Source: Oryzias latipes
Taxonomy: Eukaryota > Chordata > Actinopteri > Beloniformes > Adrianichthyidae
Assembly: GCF_002234675.1 (NCBI RefSeq)
Contig: NC_019879.2
Location: 24,671,855-24,735,854, forward strand
DNA: 64,000 bases
Reading direction: 5' to 3'
Position numbers and translations under genes: made by a program. Every line of letters starts with the position of its first letter. Position 1 is the stretch's first letter. Below, in pieces: positions 23,001-34,000 of this stretch. The notes below the pieces were generated by a model, which did not search any database, was not told the origin of the DNA, and saw nothing but the letters and a program-made list of their open reading frames with translations.

Positions 23001-23665
23001 AAGGCCATCCGGTAACGGCTACTAGCTGGCTCCAGCAGAACAGACGAGACATTGCCAAAGTGTGGTGCGCAAGTGGCCGCTACCAACTTAACTGTACCTC
23101 CCGGTATTAGAATAGGTCTGCGGCCTCTGACCTTGGCCAGGCCTGTTCTGACTGGATGACGCCGGGATTGATGACAATACTGTAGTGCCTGTTGCCATGG
23201 AGGTGAAGCATGCACTAGGGGTGGGAGATCAAACAAAGAAGGCCCATGCTGACCAAATAGCACATCATAGCACTGATTGATTACATTCATCCCTAAAACA
23301 CCAGGCACCGCAGGACGAGGCTGGCCCGGGGGATCTTTGACCACTAGCCACCCTCGTTGAGGAATTACTTTTCCCAGCACCTCAACCGTGAACTCTGCGT
23401 AACCTGTGTAGGGAATGTCCAAACCATTGGCCGCACGTAGGTGCAACCAATGACAGTGCTGAAGGTCATCTTTAAAATGCTCCAAGAAAAAGCTCTCCAC
23501 CATTGTAGACACCATTGAACCGGTGTCTAACAGACAGTTCACAATTACCCCTCCCACTCTAACAGCTACCTTAGGGCACTGTGCAACAAGGGAGGTCAAG
23601 TTAGGGTCAACTGAATTCTCACTGTTAGAGCCAGTAAGGTCCCCTTCCAACGTGTGGCTCAGCAT
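22973..23665 (-). CDS. pol: Gypsy aspartic protease region
   Basis: The readable 230-aa frame has the retroviral-type protease signature LLDTGS near residue 46. It is in the -1 frame relative to gag, consistent with ribosomal frameshifting; the first Met shown is not necessarily a start. It stops at TAG 22973-22975, where the reverse transcriptase frame continues in another phase. Since a frame change between protease and reverse transcriptase is not usual, I read it as a mutation in this copy. Confidence 0.85.
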   Translation of the reverse strand: MLSHTLEGDLTGSNSENSVDPNLTSLVAQCPKVAVRVGGVIVNCLLDTGSMVSTMVESFFLEHFKDDLQHCHWLHLRAANGLDIPYTGYAEFTVEVLGKVIPQRGWLVVKDPPGQPRPAVPGVLGMNVINQCYDVLFGQHGPSLFDLPPLVHASPPWQQALQYCHQSRRHPVRTGLAKVRGRRPILIPGGTVKLVAATCAPHFGNVSSVLLEPASSRYRMAFWFHLVWSV

Positions 23666-23676
23666 GCTGGAGGGAA

Positions 23677-24717
23677 CTAGTTTCCCACAACCTGGGAATT
23701 AAGACCACTATCCCCCTGTTGGGGGGATAGGGTAGAAGGGCTCCGAGTGCGAACGCGTTCATTATCACATTCTTTTGCATAATGACCCACTTGCTGGCAT
23801 CGCCTACAAATGATGGCTGCACGGTTTGGCCGAGTTTGCCGCGGTGCTCTCTGTAATGTAGCCATAGCATCAGTCAGCTTATTAATCTGCTCCTGTTGCT
23901 TTAAGATTAGAGCACGCAACTCCACCAGTTCAGGGCCAATGACACCAACTGAGGGAGGGGGGGCGCCAGGCTTCACATTTGAACCTTGCATAGCACAAAT
24001 AGAAGGGACTGGATAAATGCCACCACGACGATCCTCCCCTGGTCTACCTTCACGTTCCCACTGAATTGCTGTAGTCCGTGCCTCCCACATAGACATTTGC
24101 GGGGTTATACGCACCAGCCTTTTTAACTCCCTACGAAGGTCTGGGTCCAGGACATGTTCAATAAACTGGTCGCGCAAGAGTTTGTCTGATTGAGGCACAG
24201 ACTCAGGGGAGGTCTGCTTAATCTTGTCCATGACTGAGAGCAGGGCATGAGAATACTCTTGGAGGGATTCACCCTCCTGTTGTGTTCTGGAGAAAAATTT
24301 CTCTTGCAAGGCTACATAAGAACTTGAACACCCATACAGCTCCTTCAGAATATTGATAATCTTTTCTGGGTCTTCCCTCTCACATCTCGGCCTATATCGT
24401 ATCTCCTCTTTAGCCTCACCCTCTAAATGGTCAAAGATGAAAAACGCTTTATCAAGAGCACCTAGGCGTCTAGCACGTACACAAGCTTCAACTTCCTCCA
24501 CCCAGTCATCGATACCCACCCCCACACGCCCTCGGAACACTGGACACTTTCGCTCCCTGGGGAGGTACATCAATCTGTCCAACAAAGCCGGGCTTGGTGG
24601 GTCCACAAAGTCTCTGGGATTAGCCGGGCCGGCTGAAGCTTGCTGCTGTAGCAGCCGATCATTGGCCTCCTGAAGCTGGCGAACCTGGTCTCGTAACTGC
24701 TCCACTTCATCTGCCAT
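23677..24717 (-). CDS. gag: Gypsy gag polyprotein
   Basis: The 346-aa frame starts with a coiled-coil-like N-terminus (about residues 1-25). A capsid-like helical region follows, of the type also found in PNMA/ARC-like proteins. Near residue 305 is a CCHC zinc knuckle (C-x2-C-x4-H-x4-C) for nucleic-acid binding. The ATG is the first after the primer-binding site in this frame. It ends at TAG 23677-23679, directly after a -1 slippery heptamer. The frame is intact. Confidence 0.9.
   Translation of the reverse strand: MADEVEQLRDQVRQLQEANDRLLQQQASAGPANPRDFVDPPSPALLDRLMYLPRERKCPVFRGRVGVGIDDWVEEVEACVRARRLGALDKAFFIFDHLEGEAKEEIRYRPRCEREDPEKIINILKELYGCSSSYVALQEKFFSRTQQEGESLQEYSHALLSVMDKIKQTSPESVPQSDKLLRDQFIEHVLDPDLRRELKRLVRITPQMSMWEARTTAIQWEREGRPGEDRRGGIYPVPSICAMQGSNVKPGAPPPSVGVIGPELVELRALILKQQEQINKLTDAMATLQRAPRQTRPNRAAIICRRCQQVGHYAKECDNERVRTRSPSTLSPQQGDSGLNSQVVGN
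23680..23686 (-). promoter_or_regulatory. Gypsy -1 ribosomal frameshift heptamer
   Basis: On the minus strand the gag frame ends G GGA AAC followed by TAG, a canonical X XXY YYZ slippery site. The -1 frame leads into the protease frame. The site also forms part of a short inverted repeat (GGGAA, TTCCC). Confidence 0.75.
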
Positions 24718-24880
24718 CGCTGAGATGGAGTCTCTCTGAAGCGCTGGGCTGGCAATGTAGCACCCTCGTTATTCAAGTCCCACGGTGTGCCCACTGCTGT
24801 TTTGCTTTTAAAAACAAACTAAAAAGACATTTAAAAAAACAAAAATCCAGATCCAAGTCTTAAATTCAGTAGAGGAATCC

Positions 24881-24899
24881 GATCCTGCCGACAACGCCA
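24881..24899 (-). other. Gypsy primer-binding site, serine-tRNA-like
   Basis: On the minus strand, three bases after the 5' LTR, TGGCGTTGTCGGCAGGATC matches the complement of the 3' end of vertebrate tRNA-Ser (AGA type) with one mismatch over 18 bases. The tRNA comparison is from memory. Confidence 0.65.
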
Positions 24900-24902
24900 C
24901 TT

Positions 24903-25866
24903 TGTGACCGAACGCCCTCTTACATTTGTTAACCCAAATGGAGACTGGATTTGATAGGTTAAAAACATATAATTTATTAAAAACTTGACACAGATTCCAT
25001 AAAAGAGAAAAATAAAATGGACTCAGACAGTTGGACCGCACTCCAACACTGCATGAGGGCGGCTGCCTCCAAGATCGCCTCAGCCCCACTGCACTGGCGG
25101 GTAGCCACAAACACCACCAAGGGAGATACCTGATCCAACTCCCACCAGGAGTACCTGCTCAGGGTCCAAATACACACAAAAACACACCACAACCCAAACA
25201 GTGATTAAAAGAAAATACAAAACAGAAGAGGTGCACCTGAGCAGGTCACCACTAATTTATGGGCTGAAAACAGGGGGGTCCCCCTTACACAATACCATAT
25301 ATGGCACCCACCAGCTACCATAAGGATAAAAGGAGGAGGCAGCTACCCTCAGCCAGGTCCAGACACCAAGATACTAAAAATGAGCACAACAGTTTAAAAA
25401 AATGGATAAAAGCAAGGGTGTCAAGCTTGATTAAAACATTAAAAACAATGACTAAAAACACTAAGCAAAACAGCAGTGGCAACTCTGCTGGAAAAAGAAA
25501 AATAAGTTAGTTCTCCCCTGGGACAAACACATGCTTTACAAACCCTTATATTACCTCTCATGCCCCAGGGTCAGAACTCATGCCACCACCTGTTAATATA
25601 AATAGAATTTAAAATGTTGCAAACTCAAATGCTAAAAACTTTAGTAAAAGGACTCAAATGATTAAAAGCTTTAGTAAAAACGGTCCACATGTCAAGCTCA
25701 CCTACCAAGGCCAAACCAGGAAACCAGCATCTAGATTGAACTCCCACTGCTGCTATTTATCAGCCTTGTGAGCCAATCACAGCTCAACAGACAGGTGCTG
25801 GCCATGAATGCTAAACTATGGAACACCATGAGGGACAAACCACCACCCACAGCTCTGTCTGTCACA
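24903..25866 (-). repeat. Gypsy LTR (5' LTR in element orientation)
   Basis: It is 964 bp and about 99.7% identical to the other LTR. Element transcription should start here and run leftward on the minus strand. Confidence 0.95.
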
Positions 25867-27031
25867 TAAAGTTTCGAGATTAAAGTCGCAATGTTGCGCG
25901 CGAGCAGTGAAGCTGAGTCTTTCAGGAGTATTCAGTGTTATGGCTGTTAGTGAGCTAGTGGCTTTGTATTTAAGAGTTTACGACAGAGTTTTATGGCCAC
26001 CAAAAAAAAGAAATTTTATTAGGAGATAAAAACTCGTAAATTTACGGGAAAAAAAGTCATAGATTAACAAGGAGAAAACCCCGAAGTTGTCTGTTTATCG
26101 GAGCCTAGCTTGAAGATGAAAGATGTAGAGCCTTTTGTGAAGCTTTATTTTCGGATTATAGGTTTAAAACAAAGAGATGCTGAACCTTTTGGCGACTCAA
26201 AATCAGATTATTGTTAGTGGAGCCGTCTTTCCGGGTATTTGTAAAATAAGGAGCTCAGAGAAACGTTTGGGTGTAGTGGATCGCTGCAGCCTTTATTCTC
26301 CTTTTCATTCACATAACCTGAAGTTCATCTGTCACATTACGTCACGAATCTGTCATCCGATCACCAATGCGGAAGTAAACAGTGTTACATACGCCCCCTC
26401 CTGCAGATGAAGCGACCCGTTTGATCATTAAAAAACAAAGATGAATGAAAATAGTCTGTTATATTAGCATTACAACGTTGAAAAAGGCAAAAAGTGCTTC
26501 TCCTCCTCAGACGGAAGCATCACACAAACATAGAGATCTTGTCTTTGGTGGAGGAAGAAAGGATTCAAGCAAACAGCTGCAGGGACACCCGATGCCGGCT
26601 TCATCATCGGGCTGCAGAGTATGGAGGCAGAGATCCTGCAAACCAACCATCAATAAATAAAACTTTAATAACTTGTAAATCAAACAAATGAGCTTCCAGA
26701 CATTTGGAACGTTATCAATAAACATTCAGCTCACCTGTTCAACTAAGTTTAGTCGGTCTAATCTGCTTCTGCACGGCGTTCACCTGCTGCTCTGCATTAT
26801 CACTTCCACAATAATCTCGTAAATTTACGAGTTTTTTTCTCTCGCGCGCAACATTGCGACTTTAATCTCGAAACTTTATTTCGACTTTTATCTCGACAAG
26901 ACGAGTTTTTTCTCGAAACTTTGTGTCGAGTTTTTTATCGTCATGACGAGATTAAAGTCGACATGACGACTTTAATCTCGCCACGTTGGCCAGAATTTTT
27001 TTTCCTCACCGTGGCCCTAAAACTCCGTCGT

Positions 27032-27714
27032 ACTTTCTTGAACGAATGTGGGTCACAGAGACACAGAATTTACTGCTGAAAGGGGCTTTTGCCGGCATAC
27101 GGAGAGCATATCTGTGTGACTGTGAATCACTTATGACGTGAATAATTATTGCGTTCGCACGAGTTAATCATTTCGAGGGAACGCAATAGTATCTTGTGGG
27201 AACATTACAAACTTAACATGAATGTGTTTTTCAATAACAGAAACAAAGAAACAGTTGTGGATTTTACTTTATAATAATAATAATAATAATAAGCTTTATT
27301 TGTATAGCACCTTTCAAGATATAGAATCACAAAGTGCTTTACAGTAAACATAAAGGCAAGAAACACACGATGTAAAACACATATAGAAATAAGACATGGG
27401 CTTCTTCATGCATTCAATCGAATGTTACGTTTGCATTCAGCATTTATTCACCTGTCAAACACATTTATTAGATGAAGTAATGCATCTGGGAAAAGTCTGT
27501 GTGTGCTTAACAACTGCATCAAGAAGATACAGTTTTCATGTCAGGGAAGGTCTGTCCACATCTATCTTTATCTCATCATTGATACTGATGTCATTGACAG
27601 ACATGTCGTGATTGTTTGTTAAATAATTGCTTCAATAAAAATAATAAATAAATAAATAAGGCTCAGAATACAAACCATTACCAAATTGAAAAGAAGAGAA
27701 AAATACCCTGTGGC
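27032..27714. other. Upstream of MORC3 copy 2: repeat remnants
   Basis: At 27272-27360 an (AAT)n run and TTTGTATAGCACCTTTCA form the 3' tail of an antisense L2-like LINE. The segment 27090-27200 resembles 12020-12165 in copy 1 intron 16 (a GTGGGAACGAGATATT family). No gene was recognised. Confidence 0.45.
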
Positions 27715-27844
27715 TGTATCGGTCACGTGAACTTTCCTGGATAGATACGCGCACTGACACTAGGTTTCACTTTCTTCTAATCTCTAGTAAGGTGAGTCGA
27801 CGCGTCCGTGTTGCAGAACCATCAGCATCTGTTTCATTGGAAAC
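27715..27844 (+). promoter_or_regulatory. Proximal promoter / 5' UTR region of MORC3 copy 2, hAT-end-like
   Basis: It contains a CACGTG E-box (about 27722), a GACGCGTC motif and no TATA box close to the start. Two blocks (about 27715-27742 and 27807-27832) resemble the right end of the hAT-like element that ends at 3301, with roughly 80% identity by eye. The last 15 bases before the ATG, beginning ATCTGTTTCATTGG, are shared with copy 3, and similarity between the copies stops immediately upstream. Promoter function is inferred from position only. Confidence 0.45.
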
Positions 27845-30800
27845 ATGGCAGCGCAGGCTGGTGGCGGGGTTCCGTTGAGCACGGTAAGTTTCACTTTCTT
27901 TGGCTGGTTACAATGATTTAAAACGTTTACTTTTAAAATATAAAAAAATCGAGTTTGCATTTGTGGTTAATAAAATCACAAACACTGCGGTGTTGGTGGT
28001 GTTTATCACCATTGAAATAACCCATAATGTTTTAGGATGTTGTATGTATACCCAAAAACTAAAACGTTGTAAATTCGAATTCGGATTATAAAATGTATTT
28101 TAACATGAAAACGTCTGTTTACAATTTGGTTAATCAAAAGTCTTTAGTCAGGGTTGTATTTTTATTTTTTCATTTTTAACGTTTTTTTCCAGGAATATAA
28201 AAACTCACCGTTAGAGTGAACTGACAGGAGTTTCCTGATTTTATGACGTCACTACTGACACAAACAACAACTGTCTAATTAAATTATTAAGTATAAAATT
28301 AAATTAACATAAATGGTTCATTGTCTTTTCAAATGGTATTTTTGGTTCTGTTTTTTCTTTTTAAATCCAAACATTGTGATGTTTTTTTATTTGTTGTTTT
28401 GAACCTCATAAAATTATTTTTCTAAATCCTTCATGCTGTAAAATACATGCTAGTTGACACTTGGAAATATCTTTAGAATGAAATATCTTGTGTGTTTTCC
28501 TGGAACTTTGCTTTGCATTTAAAGACCCACCATGTCATGACAATCTTTTGATCTGTTGTAAAGCAGTTACAAACACATGTGAGAAAAATCACACATCTGT
28601 CTAGAAAAATATTATATTTAACAAATTTTCTCATTATGTTTGTCTCTCATTTGGAATTAAAGTTTAACATCAAGTCAAACTAACTGGTTTTTGTTGCAGC
28701 TTGCACCAAAGTATCTCCACACCAACTCTACCAGCCACACCTGGTCCTTCAGCGCCATCGCTGGGCTCATCGGTGAGTCATCATCATGAAGTGTATTACC
28801 ATGTAACTTATTACGTGATTATTTAAATAGTAAGTAAGAAGAAGGTTGACATGTTTGTGATCGTTGCTAATCCCACTTTCCCAGACAATGCCTATGATCC
28901 AGATGTCAGCGCCAAACAGTTCTGGATCGATAAAACTATGATTAAAGAAAAACTGTGCCTCACCTTTATGGATAATGGAAATGGACTGGACCATGAAACT
29001 ATGCATAAAATGCTCAGGTACAGATTATATTGTGTTGTAGTTTTTTAAAGTTATAGAAAATGGGTTCTTTCTTTAAACTTCTCTTTACATTTCTGAAATG
29101 TTAAACAATATTCTTTCCTTCTTTACTTTTGTTTGAAATGCACACCACAGAAACTGATTCTTAATTTCATTGCAAAAGTGACAATAACATATATACTTTC
29201 TTATTTTAGTTTTGGATACAGTGACAAGACTGCCATAAAGGGACACGTGCCCATTGGGATGTATGGAAACGGCTTTAAGTCTGGATCTATGCGTCTGGGA
29301 AAAGACGCCATTGTCTTTTCCAAGTCAGAGAGTGGAATGTGTATTGGGATGCTTTCCCAGACCTACCTGGAATTGATTGGTGCCAATCAAATTCAAGTAC
29401 CGATTGTTTGCATCACAGAGAGGAATTTGATCAGCTATATCCTTTTTAACTGACAATCTTTCATTTATTCGTTCATCCTATCTGGACGATTGGCGGTTAA
29501 CATGTTCTGTGTAACCTGTTTGACTGTTCTGTTTGTCTGAGCTTTGAATTGATCACACATTGTTTTTCTGTTTGTTCCAACATGTTCTTTGCCTTTTTCC
29601 TTCACTGTCTTCACTTTCAGTTAGAGAGGAGCACAGAGCCAGTCTTCAGGATATTCTGTGCTATTCTCTTTTCAAAACACGGGAGGAACTGCTCGCTGAA
29701 CTGGACGCCATCACCTCTTCCTTCTCACAAACAGGCACACGAATCATCATTTGGAATCTGCGCAGGTCTGTCTGTTAATGTCATTTGGTGTTTTTAATAG
29801 TCTTGATATGCGGTTGCATCAATACCTCACAGTGAGGAGGTGCTGGTTCAAATCCCAGCAGGGTCCTCTTTGAGTGGAGTTTGCATGTTCTGCAAGTGAT
29901 TACTCCGCATGACTCCTGCCTCTTTTTACAACCAAATGTTTATTAGTGGCTCTAAATTTTCCTCTTTGAAGTGAAAGCATCTGTAGCTCTGAGTTCGAGC
30001 CATGAGATGATTTGGCTTGGCGATCCGCATGACCCTGCAATGACAGCAGGAAATAAAGATGAATGGACTAAGAGGACGCATTCTGGAAAACTGCATCTCC
30101 AAGAGACAATTAGACCCATGGTGGCATGTATGTTGCCAAATAAAGGCATCCTTCCTGGTGCTGTGGCACGGTGATGATCACTGCACAGAGTTTGTTCCCA
30201 GAGGCAGCAAATTTACAGTTTAGTGTTGCCACACTGTGAGATCTACTGACTGACCTCTGTGGTGTGAATCTTAGTTGGTTTTCAAAACTTTAGTGTGAAA
30301 GTTTGATGACCATTGTACTAAAAAAAAGGTATAATCAACTAATAGGTATGCAATGATTCACTTTTCCCACAATTTGGCTCAAACCTCAATTTTTGTATCA
30401 TGGTTTTGTTTCGGTTCAATAAATGATTTGTGTATAAAAAAACAGCGACGAAAAACTGTCAACTATCAGTTGACTGATACTAAGCCTGGTGTAACGTAAT
30501 ACAGTGTTCTCTTGTTTATCTTGGGAGTTATTAGACAAAACCCAAAATAGCTAAAATCTGCAAAGTAGGATCACAGAGGTTTTGAGAAGTAAAACTCCTC
30601 GCTACATACTATACATTTTTCTCAGGCAGACATGAACATTTTCATACTTTCTTTTTGTTAAAACTCTCAATCAATCAAACTTTCGTAGAAAATACACCAG
30701 CTAAAGATCTGATAGTGATCAAAGACTTGGTCTGAATGCTTTCTGTACAAGAGACAGTGTATATAGGAGAATAATTGACAAGGTCAACAGCCGATCAGGA

Positions 30801-30951
30801 TGCTGAACACAAGGCACTTAGAGGGCATGTAACATGCAGAATTAAATTTTTGGATGGAGCTTTCGTGTATTTCGTCATAAGTGAGGAACCGCCCCTTCCA
30901 GGAAGAGTCTGCGCTGCCAGCCCCACCCCCAGGCTAACACACGCACGCACG

Positions 30952-31018
<67 letters not shown>

Positions 31019-34000
31019 CCCACTGAGCTAGTGGTGATCGGCGAAAATGCTTTCATTTTATATGCACAATATGGACACCTATAATTGTAAAAGTTTGGAT
31101 GATGTTTTTTTTTTGTGGGAGAAACGCAGACACACTGCTGGGGCCGACTATAGGTTGACGTCATGAAATGGGTGGCATCCACGACAAAGTGAAAGGTGGT
31201 GCCTAAGAGATCGAGTCATCTTGCTTCCGGATTGAAGAAAAGCTCAGGGAATTAACTAAATTTGACTTGTTTTTTAAAAAGATCTTTTGTGTACCAAAGG
31301 TAAAATATGATTATTTACTTGGATATTGTTTTCTATAAAAAGGCTTAAGCATAGCATGGTCTTAAATTGGTCAGTGCATCTAAAATTGCACTGAAAAAAA
31401 TCAGTGACAACATAAAAGGTAACCTGGAATATAGTCCGAAACAACAGTAAATCAAATAGTAAATCCTTCTGTAATTTAGCAAAGCAAACATGTTTGACAC
31501 TTAAACATCTGCAGTAGGGATTCAACGACTCACTTTCCCCACAATTGGGTTCAAAGGTGTAACGTACAGTTTGGTTTTCAACCAAGAATTGTGGCATCCC
31601 AAATGCTTTTGAAACATAAATGTCTGGTAGCTCATTATTCTTTCTGATGTGTTTTTTTAACAGAACGGCTACAGATGCTACAGAGTTTGACTTTGAGACG
31701 GATCGCTATGACATCCGAATTCCCTCTGAGGTCTATGAGGCAATCGGTGACCCTTCAAAAGTTTCGGACAGGATGACATCCCATATTCCTGAGACTGTTT
31801 ACTCTCTACGGGTGAGAAGCAGAACATTTCCCCAGCTTTTGTTTAGTTGACATGTTTGTCTGTATGATTGTTTCGGTAACGCTGTAGTTTGAGTTTGTCT
31901 GACTGGACGATGTGCATGAATGAATATCTTGTCTGTATTGATTAAAGTTACTGTGTTTATTGTGTGCAGGCATATTGCAGCATTCTATACCTAAAACCTC
32001 GGATGCAGGTGGTGTTACGAAGTAAGACGGTCAAAACGGTGCTAATTGCTAAAAGCCTGGCCTGCATGAGAAAGGACTTTTACAAACCCATCTTCCTGGT
32101 ATCCTTGCATGGAAGTATCACTGCTGTACTTTTGTAAAAGTTTCTTTTCCTGCTTTATATGTTGTTTCCTTAAATGTTGTTCTAGAACAAACGTGTTCCC
32201 ATACATTTTGGTTTCAACACCAAATCAAAAGATCAGTACGGTGTCATGATGTATCACAAAAATAGGCTGATCAAAGCTTATGAGCGTGTGGGCTGCCAGC
32301 TCAAGGTGAGTAGCGTCCACAAAAGACTTTTAACTCAGCATGACCTTCAGGGTTTGTAATGTTAGCATGTGCTGCATTTTACAGGCCAACAACATGGGTG
32401 TTGGCGTCATTGGGATCATAGAGTGCAACTTCCTGGATCCAACACACAACAAGCAGAGTTTCATTGAGTCTGATAAGTACAGGTATGAACAGAAAATGTG
32501 GATTCACCGTTTGAATTGTGTTCTGATTCACAGTTCGTCCTTATTAAACATTTCTGTAAGTTTAACCAGAATTTCTTCTCTAAACAGAAAAACCATGAAC
32601 AATTTAGGAATAAAACTTGAAGAATACTGGAAGGAGACGCAGTACAGGATGAAACAGGAAGACCCAACCAACTCCATACAGGTGGAGGACACCATGTAGG
32701 TATAATCTGCTCTGACTGGCACCTTGTAATCATGGGAAGTAGTTGAACCAAACTGACTTTTCAGGAAGCAACCGGACCAGAACTGGATTCAGTGTAATGG
32801 CTGCCTGAAGTGGCGCAGACTCCCAGATGGGATTGATTGCAGCAAGCTGCCAACTGAATGGTTCTGCCGGATGAACCCGGACCCTCAGTTCAGGTAAAAT
32901 GTTAGTTTTCTTGATTTTAGTTTGATGCTTTGAATCATTAAAAGTCTAACTTTTGTCCACTTGCTCCTAATTGAATTAGTTGTGTATATTCAATAACTCG
33001 TTCTTCAGAAAAAGGTCTAATGATGAGTGACAATCTATGGAAGCGATTCTGTAGCATAATTAAAAATAAAAGTCAAAACCAGAAATGCTTTTTCATTTTC
33101 AAAATGAAGCTGCATTTTTTGATTCAAAATTAAATTGAAAAATCAATCCTTCAAAATGCTTTTTCCTTTTCTACTTCAACACTGCATATTCTGTCACTTA
33201 ATTAAAATGATAAAGAAAAAAGTAGTTGAGATTTCCTTATCAAAAAGATATCTGGTGAATGTGTAGCAAAATTAATTTATAAATGTCTAATTTGACAATT
33301 AAAATGCTTTTTAATTTTCAAAATGTAACTGCATCAAATGACTCAAAATTAAAATAAAAAATCAATACTTCAAAATTAATTTCATTTCTACTTAAAAAAC
33401 GCTTATTCTGTGTTATAATTAAAACGAAAATGCAAAAAAGATTTCTTGGTGGCCCTAAAACTCCGTTGTAGAGCAGCCAGCAGGCGAAGCAATTTTTAAT
33501 CGTCTTTTTAATGCTGCAGCCCGTGCAAGACAGGAGCTAGTGATAATGACGTTTGAGATATCTTTAACTTTCATTCTGCCTATGCAAAACAGAATTACAG
33601 ATATCTGCAATTGTCATTTAAGATGTGTGACGAGTTGAATGTTGTTTTCAATGACGTCATTGCAGACATCTGTAATTCAGTTTTGCCTAGTCAAAACTGC
33701 ATTATAGATATCTCTCTCGGTTGTCTTGAATTACAATTCCAACTATTCAAAATGTAATTACGACTAATCAGATAAACGTTGGTGATATCTACAATGTTAA
33801 TTCCGGATAGTCAAACTTAACTTTTAAATGTTAAAATGACTTGCGATAGCCGGTGTCCGATAAATGCATTTAGACATTAAAGAAAAACACAATTAGAAAC
33901 AATAGACCACAACAAGAATCAAGTTTCTCATGCACAAGGGAGAAGAAAACCAGTGTGACAGAAGTCAACCACCACGCTGCTCTTCTCAAAGGTTCTGCTT

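Larger units (their letters stand above)
18503..25866 (-). mobile_element. Ty3/gypsy LTR retrotransposon, near full length, minus strand
   Basis: Two near-identical LTRs flank gag, protease and a reverse transcriptase-RNase H-integrase frame in Ty3/gypsy order. A 4-bp duplication TAAA lies on both sides (18499-18502 and 25867-25870). There is no envelope frame. It uses a serine-tRNA-like primer site. The LTR match implies recent insertion. The protease and reverse transcriptase frames are separated by a frame change near 22973-23018. Confidence 0.95.
18346..27031. mobile_element. DNA transposon with 191-bp terminal inverted repeats, split by the gypsy element
   Basis: The left end starts ACGACGGAGTTTTAGGG and the right end is its complement. 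The right repeat is 26841-27031. The left repeat is 18346-18502 plus 25871-25904, which is also 191 bp once the gypsy element and its TAAA duplication are removed. Direct repeats CCTTTCTT (18338-18345) and ACTTTCTT (27032-27039) flank it. Without the gypsy insert it is about 1.3 kb and has no transposase frame. The repeats contain shorter palindromes built on GACGAGATTAAAGTCG. A second, degraded end-like motif is at about 25979. Superfamily uncertain; the 8-bp duplication fits hAT. Confidence 0.72.

Noticed and set aside
29619..29620. AG acceptor for copy 2 exon 5
   Set aside because: It keeps frame and could give an AT-AG intron, but the AG is not conserved in copy 3, while the AC six bases earlier is. 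Kept only as an alternative.
30795..31182. Open frames full of Cys-Val or Thr-His repeats
   Set aside because: They are translations of the (AC)n microsatellite, not genes.
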